Assembly (NCBI GenBank): GCA_021783135.1
Contig: JAJXUE010000009.1
Span: forward strand, 1-64,000
Source: Bacillota bacterium
Lineage (GTDB): Bacteria > Bacillota > Desulfitobacteriia > Desulfitobacteriales > JAJXUE01
DNA length: 64,000 nucleotides
Direction: 5' to 3'
The notes beneath the pieces were generated by a model. It was not told the DNA's origin, made no database searches, and saw only the letters and a program-made list of their open reading frames with translations. The position numbers and the translations under genes were made by a program. Shown piece after piece: positions 26,190 to 37,094 of the stretch. Numbering within the stretch: position 1 is the stretch's first letter; every line of letters begins with the position of its first letter.

Positions 26190-26618
26190 GTGGCTAAAAA
26201 AGTGGTCGGTTTAGTCAAATTGGCTATCACAGCCGGTAAAGCAACCCCTGCTCCGCCGGTAGGTCCTGCATTGGGTCAACATGGTGTTAACATCATGGCC
26301 TTTTGTAAGGAATACAATGAACGGACAAAGGATCAAGCCGGATTAATTATCCCGGTTGAAATTACTGTCTACGAGGATAGGTCTTTCACATTTGTGTTAA
26401 AGACTCCGCCTGCTTCTGTTTTGTTGAAGAAGGCTGCTAATATTTCTTCCGGTTCGGCAACGCCTAACAGTAAGAAAGTAGCAAAAGTAGATCGCAGCAA
26501 AGTGCGTGAAATTGCCGAGATGAAAATGAAAGACCTTAATGCCGCTAGTATTGAGGCTGCCATGCGTATGGTCGAGGGAACCGCTCGCAGCATGGGCATT
26601 GACGTTATTGAAGGTTAG
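26190..26618 (+). CDS. rplK: 50S ribosomal protein L11
   Basis: A 142-aa stalk-base protein that binds 23S rRNA with L10, at the GTPase centre. The proline-rich segment [18 protein letters not shown] and the C-terminal rRNA-binding domain are intact. GTG start after GGAGGTG. It follows nusG by 28 bp and precedes rplA. Confidence 0.98.
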   Translation: MAKKVVGLVKLAITAGKATPAPPVGPALGQHGVNIMAFCKEYNERTKDQAGLIIPVEITVYEDRSFTFVLKTPPASVLLKKAANISSGSATPNSKKVAKVDRSKVREIAEMKMKDLNAASIEAAMRMVEGTARSMGIDVIEG

Positions 26619-26670
26619 GCTTTAAATCAGTGGGAGGGTTTATCCCGCAGTACCACAAGGAGGTTAAGAC

Positions 26671-27366
26671 ATGTCCAAAGTAGGAAAACGTTATCTGGAA
26701 GTAGCCAAGGCTTATGACCGCAATGCGCAGTATGAGCCCGCAGAAGCCCTGGAAATTGTCAAATCGGGTGCCAAAGCCAAGTTTGATGAGACCGTGGAAG
26801 TAGCTTTTAAATTGGGTGTGGATCCACGTCATGCCGATCAACAGATTCGCGGCGCCTTAGTATTGCCGCACGGCACGGGTAAGACCCGTTCCGTATTGGT
26901 TTTTGCCAAGGGTGATAAAGCTAAGGAAGCTGAAGCAGCAGGTGCTGACTTTGTTGGTGCAGAAGACATGATTGCCAAAATTGAGCAAGGCTGGTTTGGT
27001 TTTGACGTTGTAATCGCTACTCCTGATATGATGGGTATGGTTGGTAAGCTTGGTCGGGTTTTAGGACCTAAAGGCTTAATGCCAAACCCCAAAACAGGCA
27101 CAGTTAGTCTGGATGTGACCAGAGCGGTTAGGGATGTTAAGGCCGGTAAAATTGAGTACCGGGTAGATAAAGCCGGGATTATTCATGCGCCAATCGGTAA
27201 AGCATCGTTTGATACGGAAAAACTTCTGGAAAACTATAAAGCAATTGCTGAGACTATGGTAAAAGCTAAACCGGCTGCGGCCAAAGGACAGTATATGAAA
27301 AGCGTTACTGTCAGCTCTACTATGGGACCTGGGGTTAAAATTAATCCGTTGAAGGCCCAGGGATAG
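26671..27366 (+). CDS. rplA: 50S ribosomal protein L1
   Basis: A 231-aa protein of the L1 stalk, which handles E-site tRNA and commonly represses its own mRNA. Signatures include [35 protein letters not shown] and the C-terminal [20 protein letters not shown]. Confidence 0.98.
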   Translation: MSKVGKRYLEVAKAYDRNAQYEPAEALEIVKSGAKAKFDETVEVAFKLGVDPRHADQQIRGALVLPHGTGKTRSVLVFAKGDKAKEAEAAGADFVGAEDMIAKIEQGWFGFDVVIATPDMMGMVGKLGRVLGPKGLMPNPKTGTVSLDVTRAVRDVKAGKIEYRVDKAGIIHAPIGKASFDTEKLLENYKAIAETMVKAKPAAAKGQYMKSVTVSSTMGPGVKINPLKAQG

Positions 27367-27378
27367 GATAGACTAGGA

Positions 27379-27408
27379 TTGACAAGCTGCTCAACCAAAT
27401 GGTATGCT
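27379..27408 (+). promoter_or_regulatory. Internal promoter before rplJ
   Basis: TTGACA (27379-27384), 18 bp, TATGCT (27403-27408). It would start a transcript just ahead of the L10 leader. Confidence 0.5.
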
Positions 27409-27409
27409 T

Positions 27410-27541
27410 GCACCACAGGTGAATAGGTATGCTGACTGTAGAAAGTAGGTGCCGTAAGGCTTAATTGATGCCTACCGAGGTTGGGTAAAGCTATGTTTGA
27501 TATGGACATTCTTGACCTCTGCAGTTTGCAGAGGTCTATAT
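27410..27541 (+). ncRNA. Ribosomal protein L10 leader with attenuator
   Basis: The 205-bp gap between rplA and rplJ holds GTAGGTGCC near 27446, paired with the complementary GATGCCTAC near 27468 and followed by CGAGGTTGGG, features of the L10(L12)4-binding leader of Firmicutes. It ends in a perfect 10-bp hairpin GACCTCTGCA/TGCAGAGGTC (27514-27536) and TATATTTTT, an attenuator-type terminator. L10-L12 binding would favour termination. Confidence 0.75.
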
Positions 27542-27571
27542 TTTTGAGTATGAGTCAAAGGAGGTGGACAA

Positions 27572-28096
27572 ATGGCTGACTTGGAATTAAAGGGCCAGGT
27601 AGTTGCTGAAGTCAAGGAAAAGCTGAGCCAATCTAAAGGTGTAGTTTTGACAGACTACAGGGGTCTTACGGTGGCACAAGTTACCACTTTGCGCGCTCAA
27701 TTGCGTGAAGCCGGGGTAGAATTCAAAGTGCTTAAAAACACCATGGTAAGGCGAGCTGCGAATGAGATAGGTATTACCGGTTTAGATCCATTTTTGGAAG
27801 GGCCGACTGCATTAGCTTTTGGATTTACGGATCCCGTTGCTCCTGCGAAAGTGCTTATGGAGTTTGCTAAACAGAATAAGCAATTAGAGATAAAGGCCGG
27901 AGTATTAGAAGGCGCCGTCATCAGTGTTGACGGAGTTAAAGCACTTGCAGACCTGCCGCCACGTGAAGTGTTGCTGGCTCAAGTGTTAGGTGCAATGCAA
28001 AGTCCGTTGGTTGGTATGGCCAATGTACTGCAAGGGCCTATCCGCAAAATGGGATATGCTTTGGAAGAGGTTCGCAAACTTAAAGCCGCGCAATAA
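27572..28096 (+). CDS. rplJ: 50S ribosomal protein L10
   Basis: A 174-aa protein that anchors L7/L12 dimers to the ribosome. It has the N-terminal rRNA-binding domain (VVLTDYRGLTVAQV) and the C-terminal helix that binds L7/L12. SD AAAGGAGGTGG. Preceded by its own leader. Confidence 0.98.
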   Translation: MADLELKGQVVAEVKEKLSQSKGVVLTDYRGLTVAQVTTLRAQLREAGVEFKVLKNTMVRRAANEIGITGLDPFLEGPTALAFGFTDPVAPAKVLMEFAKQNKQLEIKAGVLEGAVISVDGVKALADLPPREVLLAQVLGAMQSPLVGMANVLQGPIRKMGYALEEVRKLKAAQ

Positions 28097-28130
28097 ATTT
28101 ATTTTCAATTAAAATTTAGGAGGAAACAAA

Positions 28131-28508
28131 ATGTCTAAAATTAATGAAATTCTTGAGGCCGTAAAGGGCCTGACCGTACTCGAACTGTCTGAACTGGTAA
28201 AGGCTTTTGAAGAAGAGTTTGGCGTAAGCGCAGCTGCTCCTGTTGCTGTAGCTGCTGCACCTGCTGCCGGTGCTGCTGCACCTGTAGTCGAAGAACAAAC
28301 TGAATTCGACGTTATCCTGGCCGAAGCCGGCGAGAAGAAAATTAATGTTATTAAAGTTGTACGCGAAGTTACCGCTTTAGGCTTAAAAGAAGCGAAGGAT
28401 TTAGTTGACGGAGCTCCGAAACCTGTTAAAGAAAAGGTTACCAAGGAAGAGGCCGAAGCCATTAAAGCAAAATTGGTGGAAGCTGGCGCTAAAGTCGAAG
28501 TTAAATAA
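28131..28508 (+). CDS. rplL: 50S ribosomal protein L7/L12
   Basis: A 125-aa stalk protein that recruits translational GTPases. It has an N-terminal dimerisation domain, an Ala-rich hinge near residues 36-56, and the conserved C-terminal domain [18 protein letters not shown] with [20 protein letters not shown]. Confidence 0.98.
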   Translation: MSKINEILEAVKGLTVLELSELVKAFEEEFGVSAAAPVAVAAAPAAGAAAPVVEEQTEFDVILAEAGEKKINVIKVVREVTALGLKEAKDLVDGAPKPVKEKVTKEEAEAIKAKLVEAGAKVEVK

Positions 28509-28542
28509 GGTAAATACACTTTTTTGTAACAATATGCAAATA

Positions 28543-28587
28543 GGGAAAGGCACTCTAGAGGGTGTCTTTTCCTGTCCCTGTTTTTTG
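28543..28587 (+). terminator. Partial terminator between rplL and rpoB
   Basis: GGAAAGGCACTC (28544-28555) pairs imperfectly with GGGTGTCTTTTCC (28560-28572), followed after eight bases by T6. It may lower RNA polymerase synthesis relative to L7/L12. Confidence 0.6.
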
Positions 28588-28598
28588 GCTTGCTTTGC

Positions 28599-28627
28599 TT
28601 GACAATATTATGTCAAAATGCTAAGAT
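28599..28627 (+). promoter_or_regulatory. rpoBC promoter with inverted repeat over the -35
   Basis: TTGACA (28599-28604), 17 bp, TAAGAT (28622-28627). The -35 is one arm of the inverted repeat TTGACA-ATATTA-TGTCAA (28599-28616). Confidence 0.75.
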
Positions 28628-28633
28628 TATCAA

Positions 28634-28859
28634 ATACTAAGTAATTATAATGGTCACAATAGGCTCTATTTAAGGTGACTCGGGGTTCGGCTGCATAATA
28701 CCAATTAGCCTGGGTAATAATATATGGTTAGTTGAGGACGCTGAAATTTAGGTAACATAAAGGCGAGGTTAACATAAGGGATAACCTTGCTTTTAGCTGT
28801 TGTGCCTGATAGATGCGGCGGTGCGAATCTGTTTCAACATACATAAGGGGTGAGCGGTA
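28634..28859 (+). promoter_or_regulatory. Long structured 5' leader of rpoB
   Basis: No gene is visible here. Two hairpins stand out: CAATTAGCC/GGTTAGTTG (28702-28710 with 28726-28734) and a 13-bp stem with two G-U pairs, AAAGGCGAGGTTA/TAACCTTGCTTTT (28759-28771 with 28782-28794). Their role is unknown; attenuation or stability control is possible. Confidence 0.45.
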
Positions 28860-31800
28860 ATGTTCTATCCTGTCAAGGTGGGTACCAGGGAGCGCTGGAG
28901 TTTTGGTCGCATCCAGGAAGTGCTTGACATGCCAAATCTCATCGAAATTCAACAAAACTCTTACGAGTGGTTTCTTAAAGAGGGACTGCGCGAGATGTTC
29001 CGAGACATTTCGCCAATTCAAGACTTTACGGGAAATTTAATCTTGGAGTTTGTTGATTATGCTTTGGGTGAACCTAAATATGGGGTTGAAGAGTGTAAGG
29101 AACGGGATGTAACTTATGCTGCCCCCTTAAGAGTTAAGGTAAGGTTGATTAACAAGGAAACCGGTGAAGTCAAGGAACAGGAAGTTTTTATGGGAGACTT
29201 CCCGTTAATGACAGACAAGGGAACCTTCATTATAAATGGGGCAGAAAGGGTTATCGTCAGCCAACTTGTCCGGTCGCCGGGAGTATATTATCATGAACAA
29301 ATTGATCCTAGCGGTAAAAAGATTTATGGAGCTACCGTGATTCCAAACCGGGGAGCTTGGTTGGAATTTGAGACGGACATTAATGACAACATTTTTGTTC
29401 GGGTGGACAGAACCCGTAAACTTCCGGCGACAATCTTGATTCGGGCGTTAGGTTATGGTTCTAACGGTCAGATTCTGGAATTGTTTGATGATAATGAAAA
29501 TATTAAGTTAACACTGGAACGCGATAATACCGAATCAGTCGAAGAAGCATTGGTTGAGATCTATAAGCGGTTGCGTCCGGGAGAACCGCCAACCGTGGAT
29601 AGTGCGAGATCTTTGCTGGAGACCTTGTTTTTCGATGCCAAACGTTATGACTTGGCTAAGGTCGGGCGTTATAAATTAAACAAAAAGTTAAAGCTTGATA
29701 TATCTCTCGATATCCGTCATATTACCAGAGACGATATCGTTGCTGCCATGCAAAGGATGCTGAAACTGATGCAAGGCGAAGGAAATGCAGACGATATTGA
29801 CCATCTGGGCAATCGACGGCTGCGTTCAGTGGGAGAACTGCTGCAAAATCAGTTCCGCATTGGTCTTTCTCGTATGGAGCGAGTTGTACGGGAGAGAATG
29901 ACTATTCAAGATGTTGATGTAATTACACCCCAAGTCTTAATCAATATTCGACCAGTAGTAGCGGCCATAAAGGAGTTTTTCGGTAGTAGTCAATTGTCTC
30001 AGTTTATGGACCAGACTAATCCTCTGGCTGAGTTGACACATAAACGTCGTCTTAGTGCGTTGGGTCCTGGTGGTCTTAGCCGAGAAAGAGCTGGTTTCGA
30101 AGTGCGTGACGTACACCATTCCCACTATGGCCGGATGTGTCCTATTGAAACCCCTGAGGGACCTAATATTGGGTTAATCGGTTCGTTAAGTACATTTGCC
30201 AGAATCAATCCGTATGGCTTTATCGAAACCCCGTATCGTCGAATCGACAAAGAAAAGGGCATTGTTAGCAGCCAAATTGATTATTTGACGGCTGACGAAG
30301 AAGATCAATATACTGTGGCTCAGGCTAATGCTCCACTAGATGCTGAAGGGCGATTTGTTGAGGCTAAGGTTAATGCCCGGCACGGACATGATATTTTAGT
30401 TGTAGCGGCCGATCGGGTTGATTATATGGACGTTTCGCCGAAACAGGTTGTTTCAATCGCTACAGCATTGATACCATTTTTGGAGCACGATGACGCTAAC
30501 CGTGCCTTGATGGGATCTAATATGCAACGCCAAGCTGTGCCATTGCTTCGAACTGACTCTCCGTATGTAGGAACCGGAATGGAGTATAAGGCGGCCAAAG
30601 ACTCTGGTGTGGTTGCTATAACTAAAAAACAGGGGACAGTGGAACGAGTCACAGGCAACGAAATTATTATTCGTGGTGATGACGGACAACTGGAAAAGCA
30701 TAAGTTGTTGAAGTTTTCCCGCTCCAACCAGGGGACATGTATCAATCAAAAACCAATTGTAAATAAAAATCAACGCGTCGAACCAGGCCAAATCATAGCT
30801 GACGGTCCGTCGACAGAACAGGGTGAATTGGCGCTGGGTCGCAATGTCCTAATAGCGTTTATGACTTGGGAAGGTTATAACTACGAGGATGCTATCTTAA
30901 TCAGCGAAAAGCTGGTTAAAGAGGATTACTTTACTTCAATTCACATTGAAGAATATGAATGTGATGCCAGAGATACTAAGCTCGGACCGGAAGAAATCAC
31001 GCGCGATATTCCAAATGTAGGCGAAGACGTTCTTAAAGATCTTGATGAGCGCGGCATTATTCGGATTGGCGCTGAAGTCCGACCCGGAGATATTTTAGTC
31101 GGGAAGGTAACACCCAAAGGAGAGACTGAACTTACAGCGGAAGAGCGCTTATTAAGGGCCATCTTCGGGGAAAAGGCTAGAGAAGTACGGGACACGTCTT
31201 TACGGGTGCCGCATGGCGAGGCAGGTAAGATAGTCGACGTAAAAGTGTTTTCCAGGGAAAATGGCGACGAATTGGCGCCGGGTGTAAATCAGTTGGTTAG
31301 AGCATACATTGCCCAGAAACGCAAAATATCTGAAGGCGATAAAATGGCCGGAAGACACGGTAATAAGGGCGTAATTTCGCGCATCATGCCAGAAGAAGAT
31401 ATGCCGTTTATGCCGGATGGAACCCCAATTGAGATAGTACTTAATCCCTTGGGCGTACCATCGCGGATGAATATTGGACAGGTTTTGGAGACCCACCTTG
31501 GTTGGGCTGCGAAAACGCTGGGTAAAAAAGTGGCTACGCCTGTTTTTGACGGAGCTACTGAGAATGATATTTTTGAAACACTGCGCTTAGCAGGGTTACC
31601 AGAAACCGGCAAAACCGTATTGTACGATGGACGAACTGGGATGCCTTTTGACAATCCTATCACTGTCGGAATCATGTATGTCTTGAAGTTAGCTCACTTA
31701 GTTGACGACAAGATCCACGCGCGTTCTACCGGACCATATTCGTTGGTCACGCAGCAACCCCTTGGTGGTAAAGCTCAGTTTGGGGGACAGCGGTTTGGTG

Positions 31801-32192
31801 AAATGGAGGTTTGGGCGCTGGAGGCTTATGGTGCTGCCTATACCTTGCAAGAAATTTTGACGGTTAAGTCCGATGATGTTGTCGGTAGGGTTAAAACCTA
31901 TGAAGCAATTGTCAAAGGCGAAAACATTCCGGAACCAGGCGTGCCAGAATCGTTCAAAGTTCTGATCAAAGAACTACAAAGTCTGTGTCTGGATGTCAAG
32001 GTGTTGTCAGAGGATGACAGGGAAATAGAAATTGGCGAGATTGACGAAGACATAGCGGAAACTGCCAAGGAATTGGGTATTGATATTCAGGGAGATGCCC
32101 CGGTTGAGGACATCGTGGTATCGGAAGATATTGTCGAAGAGTTTTTCGAAGAAGATCTGTTAGATGAGGTCGTCGATGAGGAACTTGAATAG
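28860..32192 (+). CDS. rpoB: DNA-directed RNA polymerase subunit beta
   Basis: The 1110-aa beta subunit. The rifampicin-pocket region near residues 375-420 ([20 protein letters not shown], then [11 protein letters not shown]) has the usual sensitive-type residues. The [12 protein letters not shown] segment and the C-terminal clamp region ([19 protein letters not shown]) are intact. An acidic C-terminal tail, rich in Asp and Glu, follows. Weak GGGGTGAG SD before the ATG. It is preceded by a promoter and a 230-nt leader and followed 27 bp later by rpoC. Confidence 0.98.
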   Translation: MFYPVKVGTRERWSFGRIQEVLDMPNLIEIQQNSYEWFLKEGLREMFRDISPIQDFTGNLILEFVDYALGEPKYGVEECKERDVTYAAPLRVKVRLINKETGEVKEQEVFMGDFPLMTDKGTFIINGAERVIVSQLVRSPGVYYHEQIDPSGKKIYGATVIPNRGAWLEFETDINDNIFVRVDRTRKLPATILIRALGYGSNGQILELFDDNENIKLTLERDNTESVEEALVEIYKRLRPGEPPTVDSARSLLETLFFDAKRYDLAKVGRYKLNKKLKLDISLDIRHITRDDIVAAMQRMLKLMQGEGNADDIDHLGNRRLRSVGELLQNQFRIGLSRMERVVRERMTIQDVDVITPQVLINIRPVVAAIKEFFGSSQLSQFMDQTNPLAELTHKRRLSALGPGGLSRERAGFEVRDVHHSHYGRMCPIETPEGPNIGLIGSLSTFARINPYGFIETPYRRIDKEKGIVSSQIDYLTADEEDQYTVAQANAPLDAEGRFVEAKVNARHGHDILVVAADRVDYMDVSPKQVVSIATALIPFLEHDDANRALMGSNMQRQAVPLLRTDSPYVGTGMEYKAAKDSGVVAITKKQGTVERVTGNEIIIRGDDGQLEKHKLLKFSRSNQGTCINQKPIVNKNQRVEPGQIIADGPSTEQGELALGRNVLIAFMTWEGYNYEDAILISEKLVKEDYFTSIHIEEYECDARDTKLGPEEITRDIPNVGEDVLKDLDERGIIRIGAEVRPGDILVGKVTPKGETELTAEERLLRAIFGEKAREVRDTSLRVPHGEAGKIVDVKVFSRENGDELAPGVNQLVRAYIAQKRKISEGDKMAGRHGNKGVISRIMPEEDMPFMPDGTPIEIVLNPLGVPSRMNIGQVLETHLGWAAKTLGKKVATPVFDGATENDIFETLRLAGLPETGKTVLYDGRTGMPFDNPITVGIMYVLKLAHLVDDKIHARSTGPYSLVTQQPLGGKAQFGGQRFGEMEVWALEAYGAAYTLQEILTVKSDDVVGRVKTYEAIVKGENIPEPGVPESFKVLIKELQSLCLDVKVLSEDDREIEIGEIDEDIAETAKELGIDIQGDAPVEDIVVSEDIVEEFFEEDLLDEVVDEELE

Positions 32193-32219
32193 TACCGTAG
32201 GCGAAGGGAGCGGGATTCT

Positions 32220-35200
32220 GTGCTAGATGTCAACAATTTCGACCGAATGAAAATAGGTCTAGCTTCTCCTGAGCAAATCCGCGAATGGTCAAGCGGGGAA
32301 GTTAAAAAGCCTGAAACAATCAACTACCGGACGTTAAAACCGGAACGAGACGGACTGTTTTGCGAAAGGATTTTTGGTCCTACACGGGACTGGGAGTGTC
32401 ACTGCGGTAAATATAAACGGGTTCGTTATAAAGGTATAATTTGCGACCGCTGTGGCGTAGAAGTAACCCGCTCTAAAGTAAGACGGGAACGCTTAGGTCA
32501 CATTGAGTTAGCTGCGCCAGTTTCGCATATATGGTATTTTAAAGGCATACCTAGCCGAATGGGGTTGCTTTTAGACATGTCGCCCCGCGCATTGGAAAAG
32601 GTTCTTTATTTTGTTTCCTATATCGTGATTGATGCGGGCGAAACTCCTTTAATGAAGCGGCAACTGCTCACTGAAACGGAGTATCGGGAGTACCGTGAAA
32701 AGTATGGTGCAAAATTCGTAGCCGGAATGGGCGCCGAAGCAGTTAAGGTTTTATTAGAAGAAATAGACCTAGAGTCCTTGACGAAGGAACTGCGGCAAGA
32801 ACTTAAAGAAGTTACTGGGCAGCGCAAGGTAAGGGCTATCCGACGGTTGGAGGTTGTGGAGGCATTTCTCAATTCCGGGAATCGTCCGGATTGGATGATT
32901 GTAGACGTTCTCCCGGTTATTCCGCCCGAGCTTCGGCCGATGGTTCAGTTAGACGGAGGACGCTTTGCCACCTCCGACCTTAATGACTTATATCGACGAG
33001 TTATCAACCGTAACAATCGGTTAAAACGTTTGCTTGATTTAGGTGCACCGGATATTATCGTTCGTAACGAGAAGCGTATGTTGCAAGAAGCAGTTGATGC
33101 TTTGATTGATAATGGTCGCAGAGGCAGACCGGTAACCGGACCCGGCAATCGGCCGTTAAAGTCTTTGAGCGACATGCTTAAAGGCAAGCAAGGTCGTTTC
33201 CGGCAAAACCTTTTAGGTAAGCGCGTAGACTATTCCGGACGCTCGGTTATTGTTGTCGGGCCTGAACTCAAAATGCATCAATGCGGTTTACCTAAAGAAA
33301 TGGCGTTAGAGCTGTTTAAACCTTTTGTCATGAAGCGGTTAGTTAATGACGGGCATGCACATAACATTAAGAGCGCTAAACGCATGGTAGAAAGGGTTAG
33401 ACCGGAAGTTTGGGATGTACTGGAGGATGTGATTAGCCAGCATCCGGTACTGCTCAATCGCGCACCAACTTTGCATAGGTTAGGAATCCAAGCATTTGAA
33501 CCTATTTTGGTAGAAGGACGCGCCTTGCAGATCCACCCGTTAGTATGTACCGCTTATAACGCTGACTTTGACGGCGACCAAATGGCAGTGCATGTGCCAT
33601 TGTCGGCAGAGGCTCAAGCTGAAGCGCGTTTACTGATGTTGTCATCCCATAATATTCTTAATCCCAAAGATGGTCGACCGGTGGCGTCGCCTACTCAAGA
33701 TATGGTGTTGGGCTCATACTACCTTACGATGGCAAAGCCAAACGCCAAGGGAGAAGGCAGTATATTTGCCAACTTCGATGAAGGCTTTATGGCGTATGAA
33801 TCCGGTGATGTTGATCTGCAGGCTACGATTAAGGTGTTTTACAAGGATGAGCTGCGTGAAACTACGATCGGACGGATGGTCTTCAACACTGTTATACCTA
33901 TTGAGATTGGCTATATTAACGAAGTTGCCAGCAAGAAAGTTTTAAATAATATCGTCGCTAAGTGCTTCCAAGTGCTAGGTAATGCAGCAGCTGCGGAAAT
34001 GCTGGATGGAATTAAAAAGCTGGGCTTTACCTATTCTACCAAGGCAGGAATTACAGTTGGTGTATCCGACATTGTGGTGCCTGAGGAAAAACGCAGTTTG
34101 TTGGGCGAAGCAGAAGCTTCTGTTAGTAGGGTTGAACAACAGTTTCGGCGCGGACTGATTACAGATGAAGAGAGATACCAACTCGTAATTGACGTTTGGA
34201 ACAGGACCACAGATGAAGTAACCAAGAGCTTGATGGATACTCTCGATAGATTTAATCCCGTATATATGATGGCTACTTCGGGTGCTAGGGGTAACATTCA
34301 GCAATTAAGACAGTTGGCCGGAATGAGGGGCTTGATGGCCGACCCGTCTGGACGAACGATTGAATTACCTATTAAAGCAAACTTCCGTGAAGGTCTAACT
34401 GTACTGGAGTACTTTATTTCAACTCATGGTGCCAGAAAAGGTTTGGCAGATACTGCGCTGAGGACAGCGGACTCTGGCTATTTGACGCGGCGTTTGGTTG
34501 ATGTTTCGCAGGATGTTATCGTGCGAGAGGAAGATTGCGGTACGACAGTAGGCATCGCCTTGGAGGACATCAAAGACGGGACAGAAGTCATTGAGAAACT
34601 TGAGGAACGTCTGGTCGGACGCTTTGTAATGGATACAATAGTAGATACAAAAACCGGTAAGATATTGGCAACGCCGGATCAAGAAATTTCGGACGAGGCA
34701 GCCAAGGAAATTTCTGCTTTAGATCAAACAATTAAGATTCGTTCTGTGCTCACCTGTAAATCACGCTACGGAGTGTGTAAGAAGTGTTATGGGCGAAATT
34801 TGGCCACAGGTAATCAGGTTGAAATTGGTGAAGCGGTGGGTATCATCGCGGCTCAGTCGATTGGCGAACCAGGTACACAATTGACTATGAGAACGTTTCA
34901 TACCGGTGGCGTCGCGGGGGACGACATCACCCAAGGTTTGCCAAGGGTTGAGGAATTGTTTGAAGCTCGCAAACCAAAGGGACAGGCGATGATCGCCGAG
35001 ATCGACGGGACTGTGTCCATTCACGAGGTTAAAGGCCGACGCGAAATAGTCGTCACGGCGGAAAACGGAGAACAGCAAATTTATCCGGTTCCATTTGGCT
35101 CCAGGATGAAAGTGCGTGAAGGCGACAAGATCGAAGCAGGGGATGAAACCACCGAAGGTTCTGTTAACCCGCATGATATCTTGAAGGTTAAAGGGTTGCG

Positions 35201-35684
35201 TGGAGTTCAAATGTATCTTCTGCGTGAGGTGCAAAGAGTTTATCGATTGCAAGGTGTTGATATTAACGACAAGCATATTGAAGTTATGGTTCGTCAAATG
35301 CTGCGCAAGGTTAAAGTTGAAGACCCCGGTGACACAGGTTTACTCCCTGGCGGACTGATTGATGTATTTGATTTTGAGGAGGAAAATGCTAAAGCTATCA
35401 TGGCAGGGGGCGAACCGGCAACAGCCAGACCCACACTCCTTGGCATTACTAAGGCGTCGCTAGCTACAGATTCATTCCTCTCGGCAGCATCCTTCCAAGA
35501 AACAACCCGGGTTTTGACAGAAGCTGCAATCAAAGGCAAAGTCGATCCATTGCTAGGGCTTAAAGAAAATGTGATCATTGGTAAATTGATACCTGCAGGT
35601 ACGGGTATGTCCCGCTATAGAAACATTAAGGTATCCGTATCCGATGGTGAGACCGCTACTAGTGTGGAGGATATACTCGAATAA
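32220..35684 (+). CDS. rpoC: DNA-directed RNA polymerase subunit beta'
   Basis: The 1154-aa beta' subunit. It has the N-terminal zinc finger [20 protein letters not shown] near residue 59, the catalytic [12 protein letters not shown] near 447, the trigger loop region ([11 protein letters not shown] near 890) and the second zinc cluster [13 protein letters not shown] near 845. GTG start after GAAGGGAG. No lineage insertions are obvious. Confidence 0.98.
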   Translation: MLDVNNFDRMKIGLASPEQIREWSSGEVKKPETINYRTLKPERDGLFCERIFGPTRDWECHCGKYKRVRYKGIICDRCGVEVTRSKVRRERLGHIELAAPVSHIWYFKGIPSRMGLLLDMSPRALEKVLYFVSYIVIDAGETPLMKRQLLTETEYREYREKYGAKFVAGMGAEAVKVLLEEIDLESLTKELRQELKEVTGQRKVRAIRRLEVVEAFLNSGNRPDWMIVDVLPVIPPELRPMVQLDGGRFATSDLNDLYRRVINRNNRLKRLLDLGAPDIIVRNEKRMLQEAVDALIDNGRRGRPVTGPGNRPLKSLSDMLKGKQGRFRQNLLGKRVDYSGRSVIVVGPELKMHQCGLPKEMALELFKPFVMKRLVNDGHAHNIKSAKRMVERVRPEVWDVLEDVISQHPVLLNRAPTLHRLGIQAFEPILVEGRALQIHPLVCTAYNADFDGDQMAVHVPLSAEAQAEARLLMLSSHNILNPKDGRPVASPTQDMVLGSYYLTMAKPNAKGEGSIFANFDEGFMAYESGDVDLQATIKVFYKDELRETTIGRMVFNTVIPIEIGYINEVASKKVLNNIVAKCFQVLGNAAAAEMLDGIKKLGFTYSTKAGITVGVSDIVVPEEKRSLLGEAEASVSRVEQQFRRGLITDEERYQLVIDVWNRTTDEVTKSLMDTLDRFNPVYMMATSGARGNIQQLRQLAGMRGLMADPSGRTIELPIKANFREGLTVLEYFISTHGARKGLADTALRTADSGYLTRRLVDVSQDVIVREEDCGTTVGIALEDIKDGTEVIEKLEERLVGRFVMDTIVDTKTGKILATPDQEISDEAAKEISALDQTIKIRSVLTCKSRYGVCKKCYGRNLATGNQVEIGEAVGIIAAQSIGEPGTQLTMRTFHTGGVAGDDITQGLPRVEELFEARKPKGQAMIAEIDGTVSIHEVKGRREIVVTAENGEQQIYPVPFGSRMKVREGDKIEAGDETTEGSVNPHDILKVKGLRGVQMYLLREVQRVYRLQGVDINDKHIEVMVRQMLRKVKVEDPGDTGLLPGGLIDVFDFEEENAKAIMAGGEPATARPTLLGITKASLATDSFLSAASFQETTRVLTEAAIKGKVDPLLGLKENVIIGKLIPAGTGMSRYRNIKVSVSDGETATSVEDILE

Positions 35685-35721
35685 GCAGTTAGAAATTGAT
35701 CATATGTAGTTATTACTTGCC

Positions 35722-35750
35722 TTGACACTAGAATTGGCAAATGATAAACT
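35722..35750 (+). promoter_or_regulatory. Promoter of the L7Ae-family gene and str operon
   Basis: TTGACA (35722-35727), 17 bp, TAAACT (35745-35750), with TGA just before the -10 (extended -10). 31 bp before the start codon. Confidence 0.75.
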
Positions 35751-35780
35751 AATAAAGTGTGATTTTCAGGAGGAGCAAAA

Positions 35781-36032
35781 ATGCAGTTGGCTAGGTTAAA
35801 AGCTGCCAAGCAAAAAACAGTTGGTTTAAAGCAAACTCAAAAGGCTCTGGAAAAAGGGCTGGTCAAGCTTGTGTTTATTGCCGACGATGCGGAACAGCAC
35901 GTGACTAGACCTTTGCTGAAACTCTGCTCTGAGAGAGATGTTCCTGTAGAGCAGGTTACAACGATGGAAGAATTGGGCAAGGCCTGCGGCATCGAGGTAG
36001 GTGCAGCCACAGCGGCCATCGTTGAAGATTAA
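35781..36032 (+). CDS. L7Ae/L30e-family RNA-binding protein (YbxF-like)
   Basis: An 83-aa kink-turn-type RNA-binding protein of the L7Ae/L30e/S12e/Gadd45 family. It shows the fold's signature: GLKQTQKALEKGLVKLVFIA, the central ADDAEQHVTRPLLKLC and the C-terminal CGIEVGAATAAIV. The position between rpoC and rpsL matches YbxF/RplGB of Bacillus. SD CAGGAGG. It may be a k-turn-binding ribosome-associated protein. Confidence 0.93.
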   Translation: MQLARLKAAKQKTVGLKQTQKALEKGLVKLVFIADDAEQHVTRPLLKLCSERDVPVEQVTTMEELGKACGIEVGAATAAIVED

Positions 36033-36047
36033 AACTGTAAAATGGTT

Positions 36048-36088
36048 ACTTACCCGGGTTAATCCCGGGTAAGTGTTCCGCTTTTTAC
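36048..36088 (+). terminator. Hairpin before rpsL (terminator or attenuator)
   Basis: ACTTACCCGGG (36048-36058) pairs perfectly with CCCGGGTAAGT (36064-36074), loop TTAAT, with CTTTTT some 7 bases later. Since no promoter is visible between it and rpsL, it may be a leaky terminator that sets str-operon expression. Confidence 0.6.
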
Positions 36089-36115
36089 CTGAAATTTTGG
36101 AAGGAGGTGTATGTC

Positions 36116-36541
36116 ATGCCTACAATTAATCAATTGATTCGCAAGGGTAGAGAGAGCATTGAGAAGAAATCAACAGCTCCTGCCTTACAATGGGGACTTA
36201 ACTCTTTGAAGCGCCAACAGTTTCCTTCGGGAGGTTCACCCCAAAAAAGAGGAGTATGTACTAGGGTTTACACCACGACCCCTAAAAAACCTAACTCGGC
36301 TTTACGTAAAGTAGCAAGGGTTCGGTTAACAAATGGGATAGAGGTAACTGCGTATATTCCTGGTATTGGTCACAATCTACAAGAGCACTCTGTTGTCCTA
36401 GTACGGGGTGGTAGGGTAAAAGACCTGCCTGGTGTTCGTTACCATATTGTCAGAGGCGCATTGGACACAACCGGTGTGCAAAAGCGTGAACAATCCCGCT
36501 CTAAGTACGGCGCTAAACGCCCGAAAAAGGCAGCGAAATAG
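36116..36541 (+). CDS. rpsL: 30S ribosomal protein S12
   Basis: The decoding-centre protein S12. At 141 aa it is longer than the common ~124 aa, because about 17 residues ([16 protein letters not shown] region, about 28-43) are inserted before [10 protein letters not shown]. Similar insertions occur in other Firmicutes. The [18 protein letters not shown] loop holds the wild-type streptomycin-site lysines. ATG 36116 has AAGGAGGTG upstream. Confidence 0.97.
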   Translation: MPTINQLIRKGRESIEKKSTAPALQWGLNSLKRQQFPSGGSPQKRGVCTRVYTTTPKKPNSALRKVARVRLTNGIEVTAYIPGIGHNLQEHSVVLVRGGRVKDLPGVRYHIVRGALDTTGVQKREQSRSKYGAKRPKKAAK

Positions 36542-36581
36542 TTTGACGTCATTATATTGCTAAGTTAAAGGGGGGAAATAG

Positions 36582-37052
<471 letters not shown>

Positions 37053-37094
37053 TTCGCACTTATTTTGTGAACTTTGCTAGAAAGGGGGATTAGC

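Noticed and set aside
30422-35578. Long open frames opposite rpoB and rpoC
   Set aside because: Same reason: coding bias of the sense strand keeps the antisense open.
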